Part shown: positions 19,477-30,500 of the stretch, piece by piece | How the letters are laid out: each line of letters starts with the position of its first letter | Numbering within the stretch: the stretch's first letter is position 1 | From: Phaeobacter sp. 22II1-1F12B | GTDB lineage: Bacteria > Pseudomonadota > Alphaproteobacteria > Rhodobacterales > Rhodobacteraceae | NCBI RefSeq assembly: GCF_002210165.1 | Contig: NZ_AQQP01000008.1 | Span: 186,001 to 250,000, forward strand | Reading direction: 5' to 3' | DNA: 64,000 bases | Made by a program: the position numbers and the translations under genes | Notes under the pieces: model-generated | The model's database searches: none | What the model saw: the letters and a program-made list of their open reading frames with translations, nothing else | What the model was told of the DNA's origin: nothing

Positions 19477-19639
19477 TTTGAGAAAATTACTCTTAAAGTT
19501 ATGAAGTTCTAGGCACTTAATTACATGTTAACAACCACCGGTGGTTTTCCGGAAATTCTTTTATTGAACCGTGGCAAGTTGTGTAGGACAGTTGCCGCTA
19601 TATTAAATCTTATTTTTTTACTATTGGGTTGAGCGTTTG
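19477..19639. promoter_or_regulatory. Divergent promoter region of the biosynthetic locus
   Basis: 163 bp of AT-rich DNA between the two divergent biosynthetic operons. It must carry the promoters of the PPTase-flippase(-thioesterase-PKS) unit and of the NRPS-A operon. A TATATTAAAT stretch about 45 bp before the NRPS-A start is a possible -10 region, without a good -35 partner. TGTTAACA (19526-19533) abuts the 14-bp palindrome annotated separately. No cluster-situated regulator gene is visible in the window. Confidence 0.6.
19533..19546. promoter_or_regulatory. Perfect 14-bp palindrome, candidate operator
   Basis: AACCACCGGTGGTT is a perfect, uninterrupted palindrome in the middle of the divergent promoter region, directly beside a second 8-bp palindrome (TGTTAACA). 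Its symmetry and placement suit a dimeric repressor or activator acting on both operons. The cognate regulator is not in the window. Confidence 0.5.
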
Positions 19640-22600
19640 ATGGAAGACTATGAAAGGCTGCTTTCTGTTGCCAAGCAATTTCTTGAAGAACTGGAAAGAC
19701 GCCAGATTTCGGTCAGCCTAAAGGGCGACAACCTTGGCATTTCGGCGCCAGCGGGCACGTTGGACGAGGCACTCAAGAATCGGCTTCGCAAACAAAAAGA
19801 GGCGCTGATCGAGGTTTTGACCCGTCGCGAAGCCGCGCGCAAGCGCGCCGCTGAACCCGGTCAACAACGCAACGGACGCACGCGCTTTCCTCTTTCTTTC
19901 GCACAGCGACGGCTCTGGTTCCTTGAAAAGGTGAACCCTGCATCCAACGCTTACGTGATCAGCGGCGCGATGCGTATGCAGGGCCGGATTGATATCGCGT
20001 TGCTCGAAAAGGCATATGCGCTTCTCACCCAGCGCCACGAGGCGCTGCGAACCCGCTTTGGCGAAGCCGAAGGCGTTCCCTACACCGAGGTGTTGGATCA
20101 GATTTCGCCTGATTTCGAACTGTTCGATATTCCGGATGTTAATCCGGATGTCGGGCAAGTCGAGATCGCCCGGCTTATCGAATCGCAGATGCCCGCCCCG
20201 TTCGATCTTTCGAAGGCACCGCTGATATCGGTGTCCATGCTACGGCTGGCGCCGGAAGACCACGTCATGTTCTGCCGAATCCATCACATCGTCTCGGACG
20301 GCTGGTCGCTGGCGCTGATCTCTCGCGAGTTGCTGACGATCTACGAGGCTTTAAGCGCAGGCAAAAACCCGGATCTGCCCAAAGTCGAAGTACACAGTCT
20401 CGACCATGCGCTGTGGGAACACGACCGCTCCGACTCGGGCGACTGGCGTGGTGATCTCGACTACTGGGTCGAGCAGCTCAAAGACGCACCGGCGCTGACC
20501 GAACTGCCAACCGACCGCGTGCACCCGGAACGTCCGAGTTATCGAGGTGCGCGCGCGACTTTGGATTTCTCTTCGGAGCTGGTCGAAGCGCTGCAGAAGA
20601 CAGCGCGCGATTCGAGATCGACGCTCTACATGATCGTGCTCGCGGCCCTGCAAGTGCTCCTGCACCGACATTCAAAGCAGGAAACTGTCCTGATCGGATC
20701 ACCCGTCGCCAACCGTATGAACCAGAAGTTCGAAAATACGATCGGCTGCCTCATCAACAACATCGTTTTGCGGGGCGATCTGGAACAGGACATGCCCTTC
20801 CGCACTTATCTCCAGCAGGTCAAGGAAACCCTGCTGGAAGCTCAGAATCACAGTGGTCCTCCCTTTGACATGGTGGTCGAGGCACTGCGTCCCGAACGCA
20901 CGCTTCGCCATGCTGCGGTCTTTCAAGTGCTGTTCACGCTCATGAGCTTTCCGGAAAACAACGCCGAAGCGGCGGGTTTCGCCACGACCCCGATCCCCTT
21001 CCAGAACGGCGCGACGCGGACCGATCTGTCGATTGAGATGACCGAATTTCGCGGCTTGTTGAAAACCACTTACGAGTACGCGACGGATCTCTTTGACGCC
21101 GCAACCATCGAAAGGCTGCATGATCGCTTCGAAACCCTGCTTTGGTCGATCTGTCGAGACCCGAACCAGAACATCCAGGAACTCGATATTGTTGCAGCTG
21201 CCGACAAGGCTCAGATGACCGAATTATCCAGTGTCTCCAGCCTTGAATTCCCTCAAGCATCCACGGCGCAACTGGTTGACGCGAAGGCAGAGCATAACCC
21301 CGAAAGCGAGGCGGTTGTCGTCGGCGAATCAGCGCTGGATTACGGAACACTCGTGCGACGCGCCAATGGACTTGCGCATCAGCTGGTCTCAGGTGGGGTA
21401 GAACCCCAAGATCTCGTAGCTGTAGCACTTGAACCCGGGTGCGATCTGGTTGTCGCGTTGCTCGCAGTCTGGAAAGCAGGCGCAGCTTACGTGCCGCTTG
21501 ATCCGCACCACCCATCGCAGCGCTTGGCCGATATTCTCGACGACGCCCAGCCCCGCATGGTGATAAGCACTTCGGACCTTGCCAGCGCTTTGCCGGAAGT
21601 TGGTGTGCCACGCTTCGATCTGGACCTGATCGACATATCCGAAAGCGATGAAGCGCCACGAACAAGCGCGCCAGAAGACCTCGCCTATGTCATCTACACA
21701 TCTGGCTCGACGGGCCGCCCGAAAGGAGTCGAGGTCGAACACCGAAATCTTGTCTCCTTCCTCGAAGCGATGCGGAAAGAGCCGGGGCTGAAGCCGGGCG
21801 ACAGGCTGCTTTCGGTGACAACACCTTCCTTCGATATCGCCGGCTTGGAACTTTGGCTGCCCTTGACGACCGGCGCGACCGTTGTTCTAGCCGACCGCTC
21901 CGAGCGGCTCGACGGACGGGCGCTGGCGTCACTGCTCAGCCGCGAGCGGATCGCCATGATGCAGGCGACCCCGGCCACGTGGCGGCTGCTGCTCGACTCT
22001 GGCTGGTCCGGCATGCTCCGGCTGAAAGCCCTTTGTGGTGGTGAGGCGATGCCTCGGACGCTGCCCGCCGCACTGCTGCCACGAGTAGGATCGCTATGGA
22101 ACATGTACGGTCCGACCGAAACCACGATCTGGTCGACTTGTGTGAAGGTCGAAGTGGAAGAAGACGCAGTCTGCATCGGCAAACCCATCGCAAATACCCG
22201 CGTTGCCGTGATGGACGACAAGGGCAACGCGCTTCCGTCCGGTGTAGTCGGCGAACTTTGCATCGCCGGTGCTGGCGTGGCCCGGGGGTACCGAAACCGC
22301 CCCGACCTTACGTCGGAAAGGTTCACTGCACTCGACTTTCCGGGCAGTGGACCTGTCAGAGCCTACCGGACCGGCGATCTGGTTCGCCAGCGCAGCGACG
22401 GTCAAGTCATTTATGTCGGGCGCAACGATTTCCAGGTCAAAATACGTGGCTTCAGGATCGAACTTGGCGAAATCGAGGCCCGTCTGGCAGCTGTAACTGG
22501 TGTCGCCGATTGCGTGGTGGATACTTGGCAGCCGGATGGCGGGCAGGTGTCCCTCGTGGCCTATGTCGTCCCCTCGAACGGCTTACCATTCGATACTGAA

Positions 22601-23059
22601 AAAGCGCGGTCAGAATTGCGCAAGGTTCTGCCTGAGTACATGGTCCCCGCAATCTTCGTGACGCTGGATGCAATACCGCTGACACCTAACCGCAAAGTTG
22701 ATCGAAGAGCACTCCCCCAGCCGAAGGCCGAAGACGCAAATTGCGTGGTATTGCCGCTCGGTGGTGTCGCCATGTCAGATGCCGAACGTCGCGTCGCCGG
22801 GATCTGGTGCGATCTGCTCGATATCTCCGCCGTCGGCCTCCACCAAAGCTTTTTCGACGTCGGCGGTTACTCGATGATCCTTGTGACTTTGCACGAACGT
22901 CTAAGCAACGAATTCAAGGCAACCCTGCCTCTGGTCGAGTTATTCCGCCTGACCACTGTGGCACTACAGGCTGCGGCCTTCGAACAGGGAACAACGCAAA
23001 CGGACAACGGATCGGTTTCAGAGGCACGCCAGCGCGCAGAGAGATTTGCCAATGTCTGA
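19640..23059 (+). CDS. Nonribosomal peptide synthetase NRPS-A (docking-C-A-PCP)
   Basis: 1139-aa single-module NRPS, first gene of the rightward operon. I use the ATG at 19640; the TTG just before it is less likely. Residues 1 to about 65 resemble TubC-type beta-hairpin docking domains (KQFLEELERRQISVSLKGDN). Condensation domain about 80-500: LSFAQRRLWFLEKV and HHIVSDGW near 215. Adenylation domain about 530-1000: YTSGSTGRPKG near 687, YGPTETT near 822, KIRGFRIELGEIE near 933. Carrier domain: DVGGYSMIL near 1077. My hand-read specificity residues are D-I-L-Q-C-G-M-I-W-K, close to codes I remember for glycine; treat as tentative. The N-terminal docking domain implies it receives a chain from an upstream protein rather than starting synthesis. 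The 3' end overlaps the PKS5 start by 8 bp. Confidence 0.95.
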   Translation: MEDYERLLSVAKQFLEELERRQISVSLKGDNLGISAPAGTLDEALKNRLRKQKEALIEVLTRREAARKRAAEPGQQRNGRTRFPLSFAQRRLWFLEKVNPASNAYVISGAMRMQGRIDIALLEKAYALLTQRHEALRTRFGEAEGVPYTEVLDQISPDFELFDIPDVNPDVGQVEIARLIESQMPAPFDLSKAPLISVSMLRLAPEDHVMFCRIHHIVSDGWSLALISRELLTIYEALSAGKNPDLPKVEVHSLDHALWEHDRSDSGDWRGDLDYWVEQLKDAPALTELPTDRVHPERPSYRGARATLDFSSELVEALQKTARDSRSTLYMIVLAALQVLLHRHSKQETVLIGSPVANRMNQKFENTIGCLINNIVLRGDLEQDMPFRTYLQQVKETLLEAQNHSGPPFDMVVEALRPERTLRHAAVFQVLFTLMSFPENNAEAAGFATTPIPFQNGATRTDLSIEMTEFRGLLKTTYEYATDLFDAATIERLHDRFETLLWSICRDPNQNIQELDIVAAADKAQMTELSSVSSLEFPQASTAQLVDAKAEHNPESEAVVVGESALDYGTLVRRANGLAHQLVSGGVEPQDLVAVALEPGCDLVVALLAVWKAGAAYVPLDPHHPSQRLADILDDAQPRMVISTSDLASALPEVGVPRFDLDLIDISESDEAPRTSAPEDLAYVIYTSGSTGRPKGVEVEHRNLVSFLEAMRKEPGLKPGDRLLSVTTPSFDIAGLELWLPLTTGATVVLADRSERLDGRALASLLSRERIAMMQATPATWRLLLDSGWSGMLRLKALCGGEAMPRTLPAALLPRVGSLWNMYGPTETTIWSTCVKVEVEEDAVCIGKPIANTRVAVMDDKGNALPSGVVGELCIAGAGVARGYRNRPDLTSERFTALDFPGSGPVRAYRTGDLVRQRSDGQVIYVGRNDFQVKIRGFRIELGEIEARLAAVTGVADCVVDTWQPDGGQVSLVAYVVPSNGLPFDTEKARSELRKVLPEYMVPAIFVTLDAIPLTPNRKVDRRALPQPKAEDANCVVLPLGGVAMSDAERRVAGIWCDLLDISAVGLHQSFFDVGGYSMILVTLHERLSNEFKATLPLVELFRLTTVALQAAAFEQGTTQTDNGSVSEARQRAERFANV

Positions 23060-26000
23060 TGCGCTTGTCAGCGGGTCCGGATTTCCGGCTCACGCCGTGG
23101 CCGTGGTCGGAATGGCCGGAAGATTTCCCGATGCGCCAGATCTCGAAACGTTCTGGCGCAATATCAGGGATGGAGTCGAATCCCTGCGCGATTTCACACC
23201 TGACCAGATGACTGCTGCTGGCGTGCCGACGGCGCTGCAAAACAATCCGCGTTTCGTGCGCAAGGGCACGGTTCTGGATAACTCTGACATGTTCGATGCC
23301 GAGTTCTTCCAGATTTCTCCGGGCGAAGCGCAGATCATGGATCCACAACAGCGCTTGTTTCTCGAATGCGCCTGGGAGGCGCTGGAACACGCCGGTTACA
23401 CACCCGGCGGTTTCGATGTGCCAGTAGGTATTTACGCAGGCGTCAGCATGAACACGTACCTGACGTTCCATATCCTCGGTAATCGCAAACAGGCCGAAGC
23501 GGCGGGCGCGTATCAGCTTATGCTCGGCAACGACAAGGATTTCCTCTGCACCCGGGCGTCCTACAAGCTGGATCTGAAAGGTCCGAGCGTAACGGTGCAG
23601 ACCGCCTGTTCCACCTCACTTGTCGCGGTCGAAATGGCGTGCCGTGCCTTGGCGCGCGGTGAATGCGGCATGGCACTTGCCGGGGGTGCGTCGATCAATT
23701 TTCCGGAACAGACCGGCTACCTCTACCAGGAAGGAATGATCTTTTCTCCAGACGGGCATTGCAGGCCCTTCGATGTAGAGGCCCGTGGAACCCGCGCCGG
23801 AGCAGGTGCCGGACTGGTCATGCTCAAACGTTACACGGACGCCCTGCGCGATGGCGACACCATACATGCGGTGATCCGGGGCGCGGCGGTAAACAACGAC
23901 GGTGCTGCCAAGGCAGGATATACGGCGCCCAGCATCGACGGACAGGCCGAGGTAATCGCCACAGCGCAGACAATCGCCGGAGTCGAACCGCGTTCAATTA
24001 CTTACATGGAGGCACATGGCACCGCCACTCCGCTTGGTGATCCGATTGAAATAGCGGCTCTGACCAAGGCATTTCGCGACCGTACCGACGATACCGGTTT
24101 TTGCCGCCTCGGTGCTCTCAAGGCGAACATCGGCCATCTGGATGCAGCGGCAGGCGTGGCCGGTCTGATCAAGACGATCCTTTGCCTCAAAAACGCTTAT
24201 ATCCCGCCAGTGGTCAATTTCCGCGAACCAAACCCCAAGCTCGCGCTGCAAGACAGCCCGTTCACAATATCGGCTCAAGGCTCGGACTGGATGTGCGAGG
24301 GGCCGCGCCGTGCTGCCGTCAGTTCGTTTGGAATCGGCGGTACAAATGCGCATCTTATCGTGGAAGAGGCCCCGCCAGTCAGCGTGGCGCCCTCCGATTC
24401 TCAGCCCCGAACGCTCGTGTTGTCGGCCCGTACACAGGCTGCGTTGACAGAGGTGTCGAACCGACTTGCAGACAGGCTGAGCCAACCCCACGCGCCCGCG
24501 CTGCCCGATGTTGCGCACACTCTGCTCTCAGGCCGGAAAGCATTCCGCCACCGGCGGTTTGTCGTCGCCTCCAATGCAGACGAGGCGGTGGAAGAATTGC
24601 GTCGCCAAAGCCGGGGCAGCGTGCATGACGGTGGCGCGCGTCGCGTGGCCTACATGTTCAGCGGACAAGGCAGCCAATTCTCGGGGATGGGTGCCGGTAT
24701 GTACGCCGAAAACGCAACCTTCAAGAATGCTTTCGACCTTTGCGCTGACATCCTCAAGACCCCGTTGGGCTGCGACCTGCGCGACGCGGTCCTCAAGGGC
24801 GATGATCCCCGTATAAATGAAACATGGCTGACTCAGCCCGCGCTTTTTGCGCATGAATATGCGCTCGCCAAAACTTGGATGGCTCTTGGCATCGCCCCGA
24901 CCGCGATGATCGGTCATAGCATTGGCGAATACGTCGCCGCGCATCTGGCCGGTGTCATGTCGCTCGAAGATGCCTTGTCGCTTGTGACCCTGCGTGGAAG
25001 TCTCATGCAAGAAATGGCACCGGGAAGCATGGCCGCCGTTCCTCTCCCCGCAGGCGAACTGCGGCGCCGACTCGCTGGAAGGGCAGAAATCGCGGCAGAA
25101 AACGCTCCTGAACTGAATGTCATTTCGGGAGAAACCGAAGCGATTGAGGAACTTGTCGCCGAGCTGTCCGGTGATGGTGTTGCCGCCAAGATGCTGCGGA
25201 CCTCGCATGCCTTCCATTCAAGCATGATGGAGCCTGCCCTTGATCGCTTTATCGCCGCCGTCGAAAATATCGACCTTAGCGCACCCAAGGTCGATTATAT
25301 CTCCAATGTGAGTGGAACGTGGATCACGCCCCAGGAAGCGACCTCCGCCGACTATTATGCCCGACACGTGCGCGGCACGGTCAAATTTGAAGCAGGGCTG
25401 CGCACTCTCGGAGAGGATTCGTCCGTATTCTTGCTGGAGGTCGGCCCGGGCACGACGCTTGCGACGCTCGCACAGATGACCTTTCCGGCATCCCGCGCAC
25501 GCATAAGCGCCTCGCTCTCCCATCCGGGCGAGCAAAAGCCTGACAGCAAGGCGATGCTTGATGCGACCGGCAGGCTCTGGGCCGCTGGTGTACCGATCTC
25601 GCACACCGCTATTCAAGGACAAGGTGATACATTTCCTCGTCGCGTACCGCTTCCGACCTATCCCTTTGAAAGATCGCGCCATTGGGTCGACCCAGCGCCC
25701 GGAACCGAACCGGGCTTCGCTGCCAGCCCTGAGCGGCAACTGCCGCGCGTGACCGCCGATCCCTTCCTCTGCCAGCCAGTATGGTCAACCGCATCGTCTG
25801 TGCCACACCGCTCTCTTGAAGGGCGCTGGCTTGTGCTGATCGATACCGTTGATCAGGCTCAGGCACTTACGAAAGAGCTACAGGAAAAAGGCGCACAGGA
25901 CGTCGTGGCCGTTCTACCCGGCCATCTGCCCCAGTCAGGCCCGATTGCAGTTGCCCGGCCGGGAAATCATCAGGATCTGGTCGCGGCCATCGGCTCAGAT

Positions 26001-27557
26001 GGCATGCCTATTTCAGGTATCATCGTGGCGTGGGGCGTGACGGATGAAAAGATCGACGGACGCATGTCTCTGGACGTGGGTCTTTCCATCGCCCACCTCG
26101 CGCAGGAGATCCCGATTGCTGCCCCCGTCAAAGTGGTGTTTGTCACCGTTTCCGCACAGTCCGTCTTGGGCGAACCCGCTTTGCGGCCTGACATGGTTCA
26201 GTTTATAGGGCCGGTTCTTGCGCTTTCCGTCGAAGACCCACGCCTCCAACTGCGCCATCTCGATCTTTCCGCAAGTGACGCTGAACAAGGAGACAGGCAT
26301 CTTGCCGCCTTGATCGCCGACGAAGCCTGCCGCGACGACTTGGAAATGATCTGCTCCCGTCGCGCGGGCATCCGTCTCCACCGGCGTTTCGAGCCGGTCC
26401 CGCCGCCAGCCGAAGGTTTGCCTCTACCAGATAATGCGGTCTGCCTGATCACTGGAGGGCTTGGCGATCTGGGACGCCAAATCGCTTTGGCATTGGCCAA
26501 AGCAGGGCCGATCAGATTGGTACTGACCTCCCGCCGAAAACTGCCCCCTCGCGCAGAATGGGAAGAAATCATATCGACGACAGAAGAGGACGCCAAACTC
26601 TTCTCTGACCTGATCGACATCGAAAAACTGGGCGCCGAACTGTTTGTTGCTGACTGCGACATGGACGACGAGGCGCGGCTATCGGACCTGCGTGGCGAAA
26701 TCTTCGAACGTTGGGGCGCGATGGACGCCATCATCCATGCCGCTGGCTTTGAGGGAAGCGGCGCGCTTGCGATCCGTCAGACCGCCGAGGACATGTCGCG
26801 CACCATTGTACCGAAAGTGGACGGACTTCGGGCTTTGGCCCACGTCTTTGGCAAAGACGAGCTTGGCCTTGTTGTCTTGATGAGCTCGATCAACTCGCTG
26901 GTCCCGGCGGCCGGGGCAATCGATTACGCCGCCGCGAACGCATTTCTGGATGTCTGGCCGCATAGCGCGGAGCGCCCCGGGTGCTGGAAAAAGGTCACCG
27001 TGTTCAACTGGGACGCATGGGCCGACATCGGCATGGCCGCGCGCCGCCAGAAGCAACGCGAAGACCCGGATCTGCACATGATCGACGCTGCTGCCGCCAC
27101 TGATCTTTTCATGCGCATCGCAGCCGGTCCCGAACGTCAGGTTGTCATTTCGCCCCACGACCTCCCAAGGCTTGCAGTCGAAATCAAGCAAGCGACCCTT
27201 GCGGCTACCCCTGCCGATCAACCTGAAATCGCGCCCGAGGCTCCGCTTACCGGCAGCGAGTTTGCCTCGCGCGACAGCTTCGAAACTGACGAAGAATATC
27301 AGGTCGCCTTGCTCTGGGCCGAATTGCTGCAGACCGAAATCACCGGGCCGCAAGAGGACTTTTTCGAACTCGGAGGGCACTCCCTTATGGCGACGCGTTT
27401 CCTGGCACGGCTGGAATCGACGACATCCGCGCAACTGTCTCTCAGGGATGTCTTTGACGGCCGCACAATCGCTGCGATCGCCAGCAAAATCGCAAGCTCA
27501 AACGGGACATCCGATGGGCATGAGCACGACGAGGACCGCGAGGAGTTCATTCTGTGA
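23052..27557 (+). CDS. Polyketide synthase PKS5 inside the NRPS operon (KS-AT-KR-CP)
   Basis: 1501-aa PKS module between two NRPS modules; it should add one ketide unit, reduced to a beta-hydroxyl, to a peptidyl chain. The ATG at 23052 follows GAGAG and overlaps NRPS-A by 8 bp; an upstream in-frame TTG is rejected. KS about 15-440 (TACSTS Cys near 185, EAHGTAT, NIGHLDAAAG), AT about 535-830 (GQGSQF, GHSIGE Ser near 622, HAFHS as in malonyl-specific ATs), KR about 1130-1330 (TGGLGDLG near 1134, MSSINS, DYAAAN near 1291), carrier domain with LGGHSL near 1444. The C-terminus is acidic (DEDREEFIL), the type of short tail that TubC-like docking domains bind, matching the NRPS-B N-terminus. The short N-terminus without a coil is usual after an NRPS partner. 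Confidence 0.95.
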   Translation: MSDALVSGSGFPAHAVAVVGMAGRFPDAPDLETFWRNIRDGVESLRDFTPDQMTAAGVPTALQNNPRFVRKGTVLDNSDMFDAEFFQISPGEAQIMDPQQRLFLECAWEALEHAGYTPGGFDVPVGIYAGVSMNTYLTFHILGNRKQAEAAGAYQLMLGNDKDFLCTRASYKLDLKGPSVTVQTACSTSLVAVEMACRALARGECGMALAGGASINFPEQTGYLYQEGMIFSPDGHCRPFDVEARGTRAGAGAGLVMLKRYTDALRDGDTIHAVIRGAAVNNDGAAKAGYTAPSIDGQAEVIATAQTIAGVEPRSITYMEAHGTATPLGDPIEIAALTKAFRDRTDDTGFCRLGALKANIGHLDAAAGVAGLIKTILCLKNAYIPPVVNFREPNPKLALQDSPFTISAQGSDWMCEGPRRAAVSSFGIGGTNAHLIVEEAPPVSVAPSDSQPRTLVLSARTQAALTEVSNRLADRLSQPHAPALPDVAHTLLSGRKAFRHRRFVVASNADEAVEELRRQSRGSVHDGGARRVAYMFSGQGSQFSGMGAGMYAENATFKNAFDLCADILKTPLGCDLRDAVLKGDDPRINETWLTQPALFAHEYALAKTWMALGIAPTAMIGHSIGEYVAAHLAGVMSLEDALSLVTLRGSLMQEMAPGSMAAVPLPAGELRRRLAGRAEIAAENAPELNVISGETEAIEELVAELSGDGVAAKMLRTSHAFHSSMMEPALDRFIAAVENIDLSAPKVDYISNVSGTWITPQEATSADYYARHVRGTVKFEAGLRTLGEDSSVFLLEVGPGTTLATLAQMTFPASRARISASLSHPGEQKPDSKAMLDATGRLWAAGVPISHTAIQGQGDTFPRRVPLPTYPFERSRHWVDPAPGTEPGFAASPERQLPRVTADPFLCQPVWSTASSVPHRSLEGRWLVLIDTVDQAQALTKELQEKGAQDVVAVLPGHLPQSGPIAVARPGNHQDLVAAIGSDGMPISGIIVAWGVTDEKIDGRMSLDVGLSIAHLAQEIPIAAPVKVVFVTVSAQSVLGEPALRPDMVQFIGPVLALSVEDPRLQLRHLDLSASDAEQGDRHLAALIADEACRDDLEMICSRRAGIRLHRRFEPVPPPAEGLPLPDNAVCLITGGLGDLGRQIALALAKAGPIRLVLTSRRKLPPRAEWEEIISTTEEDAKLFSDLIDIEKLGAELFVADCDMDDEARLSDLRGEIFERWGAMDAIIHAAGFEGSGALAIRQTAEDMSRTIVPKVDGLRALAHVFGKDELGLVVLMSSINSLVPAAGAIDYAAANAFLDVWPHSAERPGCWKKVTVFNWDAWADIGMAARRQKQREDPDLHMIDAAAATDLFMRIAAGPERQVVISPHDLPRLAVEIKQATLAATPADQPEIAPEAPLTGSEFASRDSFETDEEYQVALLWAELLQTEITGPQEDFFELGGHSLMATRFLARLESTTSAQLSLRDVFDGRTIAAIASKIASSNGTSDGHEHDEDREEFIL

Positions 27558-30500
27558 CGGCAACAGAACTATTGGAGGAAGTTCGCGCGCGTGGTGGCCG
27601 CATCGCACTGGCTGGCGAAAACCTCCGCCTGTCGGGACATGTGGGCAGCCTCAGCGAAGAGTTACGCCGGAAGATTCTCGATCACAAATCCCAGATCATG
27701 GCGCTCTTGCGCGAAGAGGAAAACAAGGGCGCGACCATCCTGCCCAAGGACGGACCCCTGCCGCTGTCGCATTTCCAAGAACGGCTCTGGATCATCCAGC
27801 AGCTTGACCCGTCAGCAACCGAGTACAATCTGGTTACCGTCTGGCCGATGGAGCATACCAGCGCAGAAGCCCTCGAAGCGGCGCTGAGAAACGTGGTGAC
27901 CCGGCACAGCATTTTGCGCACCGTATTTCGGGAAACGCCAACCGGACCCGAATCAGAAGTTTTGGAGCCGGATCACGTCTCGATCGTGGATGTCGACCTG
28001 TCCGACCTGAACGAAACGCAAAGCAAGCAGGCGCTGGCCGAACTTGTAGATCGCGAAACCCACCTTGTCTTCGAACTGGACAAGGCGCCGCCGGCACGCT
28101 TTGTGATACTCAATCTGGCAAATGGAGATACCGCGCTGCTTGTCGCGGTGCACCATATCGCCATCGACCACTGGTCTCTCTCGATCCTGCGGCGCGAGCT
28201 GACAGCAGCGCTTTCTGACCCAGCCGCTTATGCGACACAGGCCGCTGTTCCCGAATACGCCGATTATGCGGGATGGCAGCGACGGCGGCTGGACCCGACA
28301 CGCCTTTCTGAACATCTGGATTGGTGGGAACAGAAACTTGGTGGTCACCCCGAAATGTGCACCTTCCACGCCGACCTTGTACCGGGGCTTGAACCCGAGG
28401 GAACCAGCCGCTCGTTTATCTGGGACAAGGACTTTTCAGACCGGCTGCAAGCCTTTGCGAATGATCGCAACATCAGCCTGTACATCTGCCTTCTCGCCGC
28501 TGCTTCGATCGCGCTTCAGCGCCACACCGGACTCGAGGATATCGTGCTCGGCAGCCCTGTCGCCCTTCGTGAACGGGCCGAATTCGAGCGCATTATCGGT
28601 CCCTTCGTAAACACCCAGGTGCTGCGGATGGACCTCTCCAGCAATCCTTCCGTGGCTGACGTGCTAGAAACCTGTCGAACGTCAATGCTGGATACATTCC
28701 CTCACAGCCATGTACCCTTCGAGATGGTGGTAGACCGGCTCCAACCCGTGCGCAGCCTGAACCGGTCGCCGCTCTTTCAGTTTGCCGTTGTCCTGCAAAA
28801 CGCCGACGATGCTCAAGTTGAACCGATTTTCGGTGGTGGCGCGATCCACGACATGACGTGGATCGTACGGACGTCCGGCGGACAGATCATGGGCGCAATC
28901 GAATATCGCTCGGACATCTACCTTGGGGATACGGTCGAACGTCTTATCGAGCGGCTGGAACTGATCCTGCGTTGTATGCTTGTTCACCCCGAAACCAAAT
29001 TGGCCGACATTCGCCTGTTATCGGAAAACGATCAGCGGATTCTGTCGAGTGAACTCATACCCGCGAAGGTCGAATGCGACGCGGTCCCCTATCCCGTCCA
29101 GTTTTCCCGAATGGCCGAACAAGTCCCGAATTCGACGGCAGTCCGTCATGAAGGCGAAACGGTCAGCTACGCGAAACTTGCCGCGCGCGCGAACCGAATT
29201 GCGCGGCATCTGTCGTCTCTCGGCATCGGACCAGGTCAGGTCGTCGGACTGTGCCTCGAACGCACGCCCGATCTGATAGCCTCGATAATAGCCGTGCAAA
29301 AGACAGGCGCGGCACATCTGCCACTGGACCCCGGTTTTCCCGAAGAACGGCTGAATTACATTATATCGGACAGCAAGGCCACAGCAGTGCTCACGGGCGA
29401 AGGCACAGCCGGATACCTGGCGCTCCCCGACGGCGTTACCGAAATCAATCTCCAATCGGACACACAGGTTATCGACACCCTGTCCCCGGATGATCTGGAT
29501 CACGACATCGATCCGGACTCCCGTGCGCATCTCATTTATACATCAGGCTCGACCGGACGACCAAAGGGCGTACAGATCACCCATCGCGCAATGTCCAACC
29601 TGTTGGCCGCTCTGCGCGACGAACCGGGCATGGGCCCCGACGACATCGTCGCTGCAACCACTACGGCTTCTTTCGACATCGCAGCGGTCGAGCTGCAGTT
29701 GCCGCTGACTGTCGGGGCCACGATCGAACTGCTCAGCCGCGAAGTCGCCACCAATGGAGAAGAGCTCGCCGCAGCGCTGGTCGCCTGTGGCGCAACTGTC
29801 GTTCAGGCAACACCCTCGGCCTGGCGACTTCTGATCGAAGGCGGATGGGAAGGAGGGCAAGACATTCTCGCGATCACCGGGGGCGAACCGCTTACCCACG
29901 ATCTCGCCGATGACCTGCTTGAACGCGTTGGCCGTCTCTGGAACGGGTTCGGACCCAGCGAAACCACGATCTATTCGACCGGGTCATGGATCACACCGGG
30001 ACGCGACGCGATCAGCATCGGGCGACCGTTGCGCAATACGCAGGTCCTTTTGCTCGACGATACCGGTGCGCTTGTGCCCATCGGCATGCAGGGTGAGATC
30101 TGTATCGGCGGGGCAGGGGTGTTCAAAGGTTATGTCGGCAAACCCGAACAGACCGAGAAAAGCCTCGTGCCGGATCCAATCTCGCCGCAGAACGAACCGC
30201 TCTACCGCACGGGCGATATCGGACGCTGGGCGCCGGACGGTCAACTATACCATCTGGGGCGGCGCGATAATCAGGTAAAGATACGCGGTGTGCGCATCGA
30301 GCTTGGCGAGATCGAAGCCTCGCTTCTGGCATCGCCTCAGATTCGTCAGGCGGCCGTGCTTGTTCAGGACCCCGGTCAGGGAGATCTGCGCCTCGTGGCC
30401 TATCTCGTCTTCGAGGACGGCGAAGAGCTGACCGCCAGCGAGGTCCGGCGAAACCTGCGGGCCACGTTACCACGCTACATGATCCCGTCGGTCATCATGG

